Shown: positions 1 to 6,703, counted from the first letter of the stretch. The stretch is 7,985 nt of DNA from an uncultured Mailhella sp. (GCA_910579055.1 CAJTSU010000163.1:1-7985); one strand, 5' to 3'. Translations and numbers: made by a program. The notes: a model not told the origin generated them from the sequence alone.

Positions 1-12
1 GCAGTGTACCAG

Positions 13-37
13 TTTTGCTAAACATTGTTTAGTAAAA
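13..37. promoter_or_regulatory. 25-bp AT-rich palindrome (possible operator or recombination site)
   Basis: Arms TTTTGCTAAACA (13-24) and TGTTTAGTAAAA (26-37) are reverse complements at 11 of 12 positions (the only mismatch is 17/33, G against T), around a single central T. This is seen directly. Such a symmetric core is typical of a dimeric repressor operator or a recombinase-binding site. A transcription terminator is unlikely because the stem is AT-rich. It lies just upstream of the point where TraF homology begins, so it may belong to foreign DNA joined to the traF remnant. Its binding partner is not visible in the window. Confidence 0.6.
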
Positions 38-65
38 ATTTGGAAGATCAGTAATACGGGGGGAT

Positions 66-434
66 GTGGTTGCATTCTGCCTTTTCGGGGCAAATGCCGA
101 ATTGGCGAGAGAGCGGGATTACATTCTTGGCGGTTCCTGTCCTTCCGGGCTTCGGCCACTGATGAAGCAGCTTGCCGGGGTTCCTTTCGATCTCGTCTCC
201 ATTGAAGAATACGGCATCCTTTGCGGCCCTCAAAACGACTTGAAGCTTTGGCCTGTCCATACCCGCACGCGCGACAGGAAAGGCCGGAACCTTTCTCCGG
301 CCCGTATTGGGGGCACGGTGCCGGAAGGCATGGCCCTGGTACTGACGCTTCACCCCGGCAGTTTCGACAGCCGCTATTTCGGCTTCGTGCCGCTGGCTTC
401 GCTGCAAAAAATGGAGCCGGTTTTGACCTTTTAA
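66..434 (+). CDS. traF: TraF-type conjugative transfer signal peptidase (S26 family), N-terminally truncated
   Basis: TraF peptidases are membrane-associated signal-peptidase-like enzymes that mature the conjugative pilin in the periplasm. The 122 residues from GTG 66 show the family pattern: an ARERDYILGGSCPSGLRPL block, then the likely general-base lysine K34 in LMKQLAG, a degenerate GVPFD where GxPGD is usual, and the hallmark SFDSRYFG at residues 99-106. Family resemblance extends a few codons upstream of the GTG (VIRGDVVAF, from about 51-54), but an in-frame TAA at 33-35 closes the frame. The N-terminal membrane segment and the catalytic serine motif (S-x-P-x-G-L-Y type) are absent in all three forward frames. 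This is therefore probably a pseudogene or a joined fragment. It stops 19 nt before the next gene and heads the operon. Confidence 0.8.
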   Translation: MVAFCLFGANAELARERDYILGGSCPSGLRPLMKQLAGVPFDLVSIEEYGILCGPQNDLKLWPVHTRTRDRKGRNLSPARIGGTVPEGMALVLTLHPGSFDSRYFGFVPLASLQKMEPVLTF

Positions 435-453
435 CTCTACTGGAGTGATCATC

Positions 454-633
454 ATGGACAAAGCAACATTGAACGCCATTGCCTCGGATGCCTTTCTGCA
501 AGCTGAACAGGGTCTTGCCGTGGAGCTTGATCCGGAACTTGCGGACGCGATGGGCGCATTTGCGGAGGATGCCGTTTCCCTGGCCGATCTGGCTGAAGAT
601 GAAGCGGCGGGAACGGATCATGAGCAAGACTGA
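454..633 (+). CDS. small acidic protein of the transfer operon (TraD-like?)
   Basis: A 59-residue strongly acidic protein (MDKATLNAIAS... ending EDEAAGTDHEQD). The ATG at 454 is preferred over the GTG at 445 because TGGAGTG at 441-447 then sits 6 nt upstream as the ribosome binding site. The pattern LAVELDPELADAMGAFAEDAVSLADL has the look of short proteins that some annotations of proteobacterial transfer regions call TraD, unrelated to the TraD coupling protein; that link is from memory and weak. There are no membrane segments, cysteines or catalytic motifs. Its 3' end overlaps the start of the ArdC/primase gene by 14 nt, so translational coupling is likely. Function unknown; being small and acidic, it could act as a partner or modulator of the DNA-binding protein that follows. 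Confidence 0.7.
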   Translation: MDKATLNAIASDAFLQAEQGLAVELDPELADAMGAFAEDAVSLADLAEDEAAGTDHEQD

Positions 634-2722
634 TAGCAAGACTGCTGCCGCCAAAAAGCCTTTTCATGAGGCGTTTGCGGAAAAAATCGTCGGTATGCTG
701 GAAGCGGGAACCGCCCCCTGGCAAAAGCCGTGGACGCCCGCTGAAAATCTGGCTCCGCGCAATCCTGTTTCCGGCACGGTGTACAAGGGCGTCAACCGGC
801 TGAATCTTGCTTTGTCAGGGTATGACGATCCGCGCTGGATGACGCTCAAACAGGCCAATGACGCGGGCTACAGAATAAAAAAGGGAAGCCATTCAACAAC
901 TATCGTCTTTTACCAGTTCACCCGTGAAGAAGATAAACGGGATGAAGACGGAAAACCTGTTTTGGGTGGGGACGGAAAGCCGGAAAAAGAAACTGTGCGT
1001 CTGGAAAGGCCGGTTATTCGCTTTTCTCAGGTTTTCAACGGGACACAGGTTGAAGGTCTTCCCCCGCTTGAAAAGAAGGAACTTGAATACGCATGGAATC
1101 CCCATGAAAAGGCGGAATCCATCCTGAACCGATCCGGAGCGGTCATCAGGCACGATCAACCGGATCGAAACTTTTACCGTCCGGGAACTGATGAAATCCA
1201 TCTCACGCCCAAAAGCAGTTTTGACGCTGCTGACAAGTATTACGCGACAGCCCTGCATGAACTCGGACACTGGACAGGGCATCCTTCGCGGATGAATCGG
1301 GAATTTGGCCCTTTTGGATCGACGACATACGCCAGAGAGGAACTGCGGGCGGAAATCGCGTCCTGGATGCTCGGCCAGGATATCGGCGTCGGCCATGATC
1401 CCGGCCAGCACGCGGCCTATGTGCAAAGCTGGATCAAGGACCTTCGGGATGAGCCTATGGAGATCATGCGTGCCTGCCGGGATGCCGAACATATCAAGGA
1501 TTATGTTCTGGAGCTTGAAATGCGGAAAGAGCATGGCAAGGAGACGGCACGGGAACAGCGGCAAGCCATGTCGGATCAGGCAATGACGACAGATCCGGCT
1601 TTGTCAAAGACGTATTTGCATGTGCCTTACCGGGAAAAAGAGTCCGCCAAGGCGCATGGCGCGCGTTGGGACGGCAAACAAAAACAGTGGTATGCCCCGG
1701 AAGGCGTTGATCTTGCGCCGTTGCGCAAGTGGCTCTCCCCGGAGAAGCGGATTCAGCCACAAAAATGCCTTGATCCTCAGCATGAGTTTGCCCGCAAGCT
1801 GGAAGATCTGGGCCTTGATCTGAAGGGTCAGCTTCCGGAAATGGACGGCAAAACGCACCGGGTTCCGCTTTTGGCCAAAAATGGCCGTGGCCTGGATGGC
1901 GCGTATTGCCTCCATGCGGATGGCCGCCCGGCCGGATGGGCGCAAAACCATTCCACCGGCGAAAAGGTCAAGCTGGTGGCCTCGGGCGTGCTGCTTTCCC
2001 CGGCCGAACAAGAGCGCCAGAAAGCAGAACACGCCGCGCGTCGCGAGCAGGCCGAACGGGAACGCGCTCAGGCGCGGGATGCGGCCGCCGAACGCTGCCG
2101 GGGCTTGTGGGACAACTTTGAGCCTGCCGGAGAGCATCCCTACCTGGAGAAAAAAGGCGTTGCCGCCTTTGGCCTCAGGCAGGATCAGGGCAATCTGATC
2201 GTCCCGCTCCGCAACGTGGGCGGCGAACTGCGGGGAATTCAGGCCATTGGCCCCGATGGGCAAAAGTCGTTCGCTTCCGGCATGGAGAAGACAGGAAATT
2301 TCCATCTGATCGGCGGCGACAAGGATCTCTCGCAATCTGAAATTGTTCTGTGTGAAGGCTACGCCACAGGAGCGAGCCTTTACATGGCGTCACAAAAACC
2401 TGTGGCCGTGGCGTTTGACGCGGGCAATCTTGAGCCTGTCGCCCAAAAAATCCGTGAACGGTATCCACAGGCGCAAATAACCATTTGCGCGGACAACGAT
2501 CACGCCATGAAACAGGATGGCCGCGTGAATAATGTCGGCGTTGAAAAAGCGGAAAAGGCCGCAAAGTCTGTTGGCGGAAGGGTTATCGTTCCGACTTTCA
2601 CCAAAGAGGAAACAGCCAGAGGACTGACCGACTTCAACGATCTGCATCAGTCGCGCGGTCTTGAGACTGTTCGGAAACAGCTTGGCATCAGGGAGAAAAG
2701 CAAGGAGTTTGAGCGTGGATGA
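620..2722 (+). CDS. ArdC-zincin / DUF5710 / TraC-type Toprim primase fusion
   Basis: A 700-residue multidomain protein. The ATG at 620 (MSKTDSKTAAAKKPFHEAF) is chosen because the reading frame upstream of it is a shadow of the small acidic gene, and GGCGGGAA lies just before it. Residues about 12-130 match the ArdC N-terminal ssDNA-binding domain (FAEKIVGMLEAGTAPWQKPW, then NRLNLAL and GYRIKKGS). A zincin metallopeptidase follows with HELGH at 213-217 and a conserved glutamate-rich EELRAEIAS helix. Residues about 330-375 are a DUF5710-like module (AHGARWDGKQKQWYAPEG). After a charged helix (about 470-500), the C-terminal half resembles plasmid TraC/Toprim primases: HPYLEKKGV, LCEGYATG with acidic E579, CADND with D625/D627, and a terminal DFNDL. 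Expected roles are protecting incoming ssDNA, countering restriction, and priming the complementary strand. All metal-binding motifs appear intact. A CHC2-type primase zinc finger is absent. Confidence 0.88.
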   Translation: MSKTDSKTAAAKKPFHEAFAEKIVGMLEAGTAPWQKPWTPAENLAPRNPVSGTVYKGVNRLNLALSGYDDPRWMTLKQANDAGYRIKKGSHSTTIVFYQFTREEDKRDEDGKPVLGGDGKPEKETVRLERPVIRFSQVFNGTQVEGLPPLEKKELEYAWNPHEKAESILNRSGAVIRHDQPDRNFYRPGTDEIHLTPKSSFDAADKYYATALHELGHWTGHPSRMNREFGPFGSTTYAREELRAEIASWMLGQDIGVGHDPGQHAAYVQSWIKDLRDEPMEIMRACRDAEHIKDYVLELEMRKEHGKETAREQRQAMSDQAMTTDPALSKTYLHVPYREKESAKAHGARWDGKQKQWYAPEGVDLAPLRKWLSPEKRIQPQKCLDPQHEFARKLEDLGLDLKGQLPEMDGKTHRVPLLAKNGRGLDGAYCLHADGRPAGWAQNHSTGEKVKLVASGVLLSPAEQERQKAEHAARREQAERERAQARDAAAERCRGLWDNFEPAGEHPYLEKKGVAAFGLRQDQGNLIVPLRNVGGELRGIQAIGPDGQKSFASGMEKTGNFHLIGGDKDLSQSEIVLCEGYATGASLYMASQKPVAVAFDAGNLEPVAQKIRERYPQAQITICADNDHAMKQDGRVNNVGVEKAEKAAKSVGGRVIVPTFTKEETARGLTDFNDLHQSRGLETVRKQLGIREKSKEFERG

Positions 2723-2900
2723 AAAACTTTTTGAGCTGATGGCTCAAGCGGAAGACATACAAGAACATGCTGTAACACTCCAAAAAATCGCTCGTGATGC
2801 GATTTCAGAACTTCAAGAGGCAACAAAACTTTTATTACAACTTCGTGAAGAAATAGCAGAGTACCAAACATTTCATACTGTATATGGAGCAAAAGAATGA
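2715..2900 (+). CDS. small coiled-coil protein of unknown function
   Basis: A 61-residue protein starting at GTG 2715, preceded by AAGGAG at 2702-2707 with a 7-nt spacing. Earlier in-frame starts lie inside the primase gene and lack such a site. It overlaps the primase stop by 8 nt, and its own TGA overlaps the topoisomerase ATG in an ATGA junction (2897-2900), so it is embedded in the operon and probably translationally coupled on both sides. The sequence is almost wholly helical, with heptad-like hydrophobics (LFELMAQAEDIQEHAV, ISELQEATKLLLQLREEIAEY), which suggests a short coiled coil. There are no cysteines, membrane segments or catalytic motifs. Base composition is visibly AT-richer than its neighbours. 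It might be an accessory factor for the primase or topoisomerase, but I do not recognise it. Confidence 0.65.
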   Translation: MDEKLFELMAQAEDIQEHAVTLQKIARDAISELQEATKLLLQLREEIAEYQTFHTVYGAKE

Positions 2901-4882
2901 AACTGCTCATTGTTGAAAGTCCCGGCAAGATCAAGAAGCTGCAAAGCTTTTTGGATCAGGACTGGCGGGTTGCCGCCAGCGTCGGCCATATCCGGGATCT
3001 GCCGGATCAGGATTACGGGCTGATTCCTCCGGCCTTCAAGCCCAACTACGTTGTGTCCAAGCCCGATGTGGTGAACCGGCTGCAATCGCTTATTCAGCAA
3101 GCCGATGAAGTCTATCTCGCTTCGGACCCGGACAGAGAGGGCGAAGCCATTGCCTGGCACCTCAAGGATGTTTTCGGCCTGTCCAGCTACAAGCGCGTCA
3201 CCTATACCGCGATCACCAAGGCGGATGTGGAAGCGGGCATTGCCAACCCGCGCGAACTTGACATGGCGCTTGTCCATGCCCAGGAAGCGCGCCGGGCCCT
3301 GGATCGCCTTGTGGGGTACATGGTTTCCGGCCCCCTGTGCCGGGCTGTGGCTGAAAACAAGATGTCCGCCGGGCGGGTGCAAAGCCCGGCCGTGCGGCTC
3401 ATTGTGGAGCGGGAGCGGGAAATAAAGGCGTTTGTCTCCACCACGCATTACGGCGTCGAGCTTCTTTTTGAGCGGGTGGAGAACATTTCGGACGGCTGGA
3501 AAGCCGTCTGGCTCCCGAAAGAGGGCTGGCTTGCCGAAGATCAGGACTATGTGCTGGACAAGGCCGTTGCCGAAAAGGTGGCCGCTGTCCGCACTCTGGA
3601 CGTGCTGTCCTTTGAGGAAAAGGAAAGCCGGGCCGCGCCGCCCGCGCCGTTCACCACGTCCAGCCTGCAACAGGCCGCGAGCAATGCCCTGAAGTTCAAG
3701 CCAAAAAAGACAATGGATCTGGCGCAAGAGGCTCATGAGGCGATCCGGCCGACACATATTGACGTGGAAACAGCCGGGGAAAGCGCCGACGAAAAGGCGT
3801 TATATTCGTTGATCCGGATCCGCGCCCTGGCTTCGCAACTGGCGGATGCCGTTTTTGCCGTTCGTGTCGGTCGACTCGGCGCGGACGTGGACGGCAAACC
3901 GGCCGTCTTTGAGGCCAGAGGCCGGACGCTCCTTGAAAAAGGCTGGAAAGAAGTCCTGGCCTCGGACGACTCGGAAGAAAAAGAGGAAGAGCCGAGCAAT
4001 GCCGTGCCGGAACTCAAGCCAAACGGACAAGTTGTCGCTCTGCAAGGCCTGGTGTCCACGAAAAAGACAAAGCCGAAGCCGCGTTTCAAGGAAGCGACGC
4101 TCGTCAGAGAAATGGAAAAACGCGGCATCGGGCGTCCGGCCACCTATGCGGCCATTCTGGAAAACATCACTTCGCGGGACTACCTGCGGGAAGAAAAGGG
4201 CTGTCTTGTCCCCACTCCGCGCGGTGAAAAGCTTGTTGATGCCCTCCAGCCCTGTTTCAGCTTCCTTGATCTGGATTTTACCAGGTCGATGGAGGACGCG
4301 CTTGACGATGTGGCCAGCGGCAAACTGACGTATGCGGCCTGCCTGGGAACCATGTATGACAAGCTCTCCAGCGAATTGACGGTTTTTCAGGAGAAACATG
4401 TTGTTCCTTGCCCTGAATGCGGCGACAGGGAACAGTTCGGGCATCTGTACTCCAGGGAAAAAGGCTACAACTATTGGCGTTGCAAAGCCTGCGGAGCGTC
4501 TTTCGCTGATGCTCAGGGCCGCCCCGGAGCCAAGCGGGAAAAGCCCGCTCAGACCGAATTTCCCTGCGATACGTGCGGCAAGCCGTTGAACCTTGTCAAA
4601 GGTGAAAAGAACGGCCGCGCCTATGATTTTTTCTCCTGCTTGGACAAGGCGTGCGGCGCGACGTATGACAATGTTGACGGAAAGCCTGTTGCCCGGAAGC
4701 CGCGCGAAGTGACGGAACACAAATGCGCAAAGTGTGGCAAACCCCTCACGCTTTATGAAGGTATAGGGAAGCAAAGCGGCAAGCCCTACAAAAAGTTCAA
4801 CTGCACGGGTTATCCGAAATGCAGACAAAGCTATTGGGTCAAGGAAGACGGAACGCCTGATTTTGAAAACCTTCCGAAGTAA
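2897..4882 (+). CDS. TopA-like type IA DNA topoisomerase lacking the active-site tyrosine segment
   Basis: A 661-residue protein. The N-terminal TOPRIM domain is intact: VESPGK with E7, and DPDREGE with D77, D79 and E81. The ALDRLVGYMVSGPLC block and the AGRVQSPAVRLIVERERE block of the core follow. PFTTSSLQQAASNALKF then leads to KKTMDLAQ, which joins directly to EAHEAIRPT at residues 276-285. In TopA enzymes these two blocks are separated by roughly 50 residues carrying YMRTDS with the DNA-cleaving tyrosine (Tyr319 of E. coli TopA). That segment is absent here and the frame stays open. The gate domain (KRGIGRPATYAAILENI) is normal, and three C-terminal four-cysteine zinc ribbons follow (C505/508/529/532, C557/560/581/586, C610/613/636/642). 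The ATG at 2897 overlaps the upstream stop (ATGA). As written, the protein should not cleave DNA. It could be a pseudogene-in-progress, a DNA-binding derivative or an assembly deletion. Confidence 0.93.
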   Translation: MKLLIVESPGKIKKLQSFLDQDWRVAASVGHIRDLPDQDYGLIPPAFKPNYVVSKPDVVNRLQSLIQQADEVYLASDPDREGEAIAWHLKDVFGLSSYKRVTYTAITKADVEAGIANPRELDMALVHAQEARRALDRLVGYMVSGPLCRAVAENKMSAGRVQSPAVRLIVEREREIKAFVSTTHYGVELLFERVENISDGWKAVWLPKEGWLAEDQDYVLDKAVAEKVAAVRTLDVLSFEEKESRAAPPAPFTTSSLQQAASNALKFKPKKTMDLAQEAHEAIRPTHIDVETAGESADEKALYSLIRIRALASQLADAVFAVRVGRLGADVDGKPAVFEARGRTLLEKGWKEVLASDDSEEKEEEPSNAVPELKPNGQVVALQGLVSTKKTKPKPRFKEATLVREMEKRGIGRPATYAAILENITSRDYLREEKGCLVPTPRGEKLVDALQPCFSFLDLDFTRSMEDALDDVASGKLTYAACLGTMYDKLSSELTVFQEKHVVPCPECGDREQFGHLYSREKGYNYWRCKACGASFADAQGRPGAKREKPAQTEFPCDTCGKPLNLVKGEKNGRAYDFFSCLDKACGATYDNVDGKPVARKPREVTEHKCAKCGKPLTLYEGIGKQSGKPYKKFNCTGYPKCRQSYWVKEDGTPDFENLPK

Positions 4883-4893
4883 AAGGAGTGCAC

Positions 4894-5784
4894 ATGTCCG
4901 GTTTCATGAGCAACAGCACGGCATTGATGGTTTTCATGGCTGATAGCGCGAAATTCAATGAGAGTTCCTTGCGACAGCATGTTTTCACGCCGAACATAGA
5001 CGCGGACGGGAAGCGGCTCGGCTGGGTCGGCCTTGGCGATCCGCTGGATACGGATTTTTCTTTCGGTCTTGAACAAGGCCGTTTTGCGGCCTTTTCCCTG
5101 CGTGTGGACACGCGCAAGGCTTCGTCGGCTGCCGTCAACCTTCAACTTGCCGAAGCTCTCCGGGAAAAAGCCGCTACCGGGGAAAAGGTCAAGGGCAAGG
5201 TAAAAAAAGAGTTGAAGGAGGCGATCACCGCGACGCTGACGAGCAAAGCGCCGTTCATCCCAACGCTGATTGATTGTCTTTGGGATCTGGACAAGGGGCG
5301 TCTGCTGGTTTCGACTGCCTCGGTCAAGGCTCTTTCGCCGTTTATCGGGCTGTTTTCGCAAACTTTTGGCTTTGAGCCTGAGCCTGTTTCGTCCAAAAGC
5401 GATATGACGGAACTTTTTGCGGAAATTTGCCGCAATGAACAATATGAATGCGGCGGCTTTGTCCTTTCCCCCTTCGGGTCGGCCAGCCTGGCAACGCCTG
5501 GGCAAACAGAGGACAAGGCTCTGGTGGCCGTGCAAAACAACATCAACGCGGTAGCCCTGGCGTTGGATGAAGGATTGAAAATACAGAAAGTGCGTCTTAT
5601 GGCCGCATCTCAGGCAAGCCCGGATTTCCAGCTTGATTTTATGCTGGACTCGGCGCTTGCCGCCGTGTCGGGCCTGAAACTCCCGAAAGCGGAAAAAGGA
5701 GCGGAAGAGGACGCGGAATTTTTGCTGAAAGCGGATGCCTGCTCCAGCGCGGCCGATATAGTGGAAGCCCTGGCTTCGGCCTGA
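4894..5784 (+). CDS. rdgC: RdgC-like recombination-associated DNA-binding protein
   Basis: A 296-residue protein, close to the usual RdgC length of about 300. The ATG at 4894 is preferred over the GTG at 4888 because AAGGAG (4883-4888) is then correctly spaced, 5 nt away. RdgC is a ring-forming, sequence-independent dsDNA-binding protein that limits RecA access. Supporting similarity to E. coli RdgC as I recall it: an N-terminal VFTPNIDADGKRLGWV block, a VKGKVKKELKEAITATLTSKA basic helix followed by the DCLWDLDKGRLLVSTAS strand pattern, a long middle domain, and the LALDEGLKIQKVRLM segment. It follows the topoisomerase by 11 nt and is the last gene before a terminator, so it is co-expressed with primase and topoisomerase. 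RdgC on a transfer element could guard entering DNA or help it avoid host recombination; that role is inferred. Confidence 0.82.
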   Translation: MSGFMSNSTALMVFMADSAKFNESSLRQHVFTPNIDADGKRLGWVGLGDPLDTDFSFGLEQGRFAAFSLRVDTRKASSAAVNLQLAEALREKAATGEKVKGKVKKELKEAITATLTSKAPFIPTLIDCLWDLDKGRLLVSTASVKALSPFIGLFSQTFGFEPEPVSSKSDMTELFAEICRNEQYECGGFVLSPFGSASLATPGQTEDKALVAVQNNINAVALALDEGLKIQKVRLMAASQASPDFQLDFMLDSALAAVSGLKLPKAEKGAEEDAEFLLKADACSSAADIVEALASA

Positions 5785-5790
5785 TTTCAG

Positions 5791-5822
5791 GCGGCTGGCC
5801 GGGCCTCCGGTCAGCCGCTTTT
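5791..5822 (+). terminator. rho-independent terminator of the transfer/processing operon
   Basis: A GC-rich hairpin begins 6 nt after the rdgC stop. GCGGCTGGCC (5791-5800) pairs with GGTCAGCCGC (5809-5818) with one G-T wobble, an 8-nt loop and a short T4 tail (5819-5822). It marks the end of the operon that starts at traF. The T-tract is short, so termination may be partial. Confidence 0.78.
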
Positions 5823-5824
5823 GC

Positions 5825-5853
5825 TGGACAGAGGGGATTTATATGGTTAAAAT
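5825..5853 (+). promoter_or_regulatory. candidate sigma70-type promoter for the two AT-rich genes
   Basis: TGGACA (5825-5830, 5 of 6 to TTGACA), a 17-bp spacer and TAAAAT (5848-5853, 5 of 6 to TATAAT) lie immediately after the operon terminator. A start site near 5860 would leave a short leader containing the AGGAG at 5878-5882. The position between a terminator and an AT-rich gene pair suggests an independent transcription unit. This is motif-based only. Confidence 0.5.
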
Positions 5854-5889
5854 GCCTGATATATTGAATCAAACTCCAGGAGAAATGCT

Positions 5890-6153
5890 ATGTCACAAGC
5901 TGAAGATGTTCGCCGTGAACCTTATATGAAATATTATTCTCATGAAGAAATTAATAAAATGTGTTTAAAAGTTGCAGACTTATTAGCTTCTGACAAGCAT
6001 GAAGAAGCTGATTCTTTGTTAAAAGAAATTCCGCTATTGCCAAAGTCAGCAGAAATTATGAAGCGTCTCTATGGCAAAGAACACATGATTGCATCTGGTA
6101 TAAATTTATATGAGGCCGTGCAAGAATATGGAGAAGAGTGGCTTTATGCTTAA
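5890..6153 (+). CDS. hypothetical helical protein, first gene of an AT-rich pair
   Basis: An 87-residue protein starting at ATG 5890, with AGGAG at 5878-5882 spaced 7 nt away. It is predominantly helical and charged (SHEEINKMCLKVADLLASD, then HEEADSLLKEIPLLPKS, ending GINLYEAVQEYGEEWLYA), with no signal peptide, membrane segment, metal motif or nucleic-acid-binding motif that I can recognise. Codon use is markedly AT-rich (Lys AAA, Leu TTA, Ile ATT/ATA) compared with the GC-rich genes on both sides, which points to separate acquisition. The next gene starts inside its last codons, so the two are expected to be made together. The layout of a small upstream protein coupled to a larger one resembles toxin-antitoxin or anti-defence cargo, but nothing in the sequence shows that function. 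Confidence 0.72.
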   Translation: MSQAEDVRREPYMKYYSHEEINKMCLKVADLLASDKHEEADSLLKEIPLLPKSAEIMKRLYGKEHMIASGINLYEAVQEYGEEWLYA

Positions 6154-6694
6154 TGAAGATAGATTCCTTTCTTCGCTTGCATCAAGCGAACGTTTAAAGC
6201 AAGAGGCAGAAAAGATATGCCCTGAGCGTAAAGCATACTCTGAAATCCTACGGGTGATAACCAAAGATTTTTCTACCGCTATGAAGGATAAAGACTACGC
6301 TTCATTATTTGAGCTTGAAAAACTTGCTCAGGAGCATGATGCAATTTATCATTCTGTGGATAAAGAAAAAACTTTGCAAACTTTTGCAGCAATGGACATG
6401 CTCAAACAACAGTTTATGGATTGTTCAGATCCTGAAAAAGCAAGAAGCAGGTTTATACCAAATATTGAAAGGCTTAATATGCAAGGTGTTAGAATGAAAG
6501 ATAAAGCATTTGATGCAACAGCAAACTCAATTTGTGGTTTTATAAACAGCTTTAAAAGCGCCCGCTGTGTCCCGGCTGAAAATGGATTTTATTCCATTCG
6601 CTCGGATGCTATCAAGGCGATTCAAAAAGAACATCAACGCCATATAGATCAAGCCCTTGGCTTTGAAACCAAAGAGCGCGGTCTTTCCCGTTAG
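6146..6694 (+). CDS. hypothetical helical protein, second gene of an AT-rich pair
   Basis: A 182-residue protein starting at ATG 6146, which overlaps the stop of the preceding gene by 8 nt. GGAGAAGAG at 6131-6138 gives the ribosome binding site. The in-frame ATG at 6110 lies deep in the upstream gene and has no comparable site. The protein is mostly helical and charged (SSERLKQEAEKICPERKAYSE, ASLFELEKLAQEHDAIYHS, SIRSDAIKAIQKEHQRHID), with three scattered cysteines and no recognisable catalytic motif, signal peptide or membrane segment. The first three quarters are AT-rich. The last 150 bases or so drift back toward the local GC level, which may mark a junction with element backbone. It ends 9 bp from the convergent relaxase gene, leaving little room for a terminator. 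Unknown function; possible cargo or an accessory transfer factor. Confidence 0.72.
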   Translation: MLNEDRFLSSLASSERLKQEAEKICPERKAYSEILRVITKDFSTAMKDKDYASLFELEKLAQEHDAIYHSVDKEKTLQTFAAMDMLKQQFMDCSDPEKARSRFIPNIERLNMQGVRMKDKAFDATANSICGFINSFKSARCVPAENGFYSIRSDAIKAIQKEHQRHIDQALGFETKERGLSR

Positions 6695-6703
6695 AACTTC
6701 CGG

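Noticed and set aside
479..619. Upstream extension of the ArdC/primase frame (47 extra codons)
   Set aside because: It overlaps the small acidic gene in another frame, its arginine-tryptophan-rich translation looks non-native, and the ArdC domain starts naturally after the ATG at 620.
1604..2335. Minus-strand open frame (243 codons) inside the ArdC/primase gene
   Set aside because: The plus-strand frame encodes recognised ArdC, DUF5710 and Toprim motifs; the reverse frame has none and no ribosome binding site was evident.
2873..3757. Minus-strand open frame (294 codons) across the topoisomerase 5' half
   Set aside because: It is opposite clear TOPRIM and core topoisomerase motifs and is explained as a codon-bias shadow.
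3800..4828. Long minus-strand open frame (342 codons)
   Set aside because: It is a shadow of the GC-rich topoisomerase gene, and its translation shows no family resemblance.
5843..5929. 28-codon frame (MVKMPDILNQTPGEML...) with a GAGGGG ribosome-binding-like site, overlapping the 87-residue gene in another frame
   Set aside because: Its start codon lies upstream of the candidate transcription start and overlaps the -10 region, it is very short, and the overlapping 87-residue frame has its own better-placed AGGAG. A leader peptide on read-through transcripts cannot be excluded.
6695..6703. Terminator between the convergent 182-residue gene and the relaxase
   Set aside because: Only 9 bp separate the genes, and the nearby TTGG/CCAA pairing inside the gene end is too short and lacks a T-tract.
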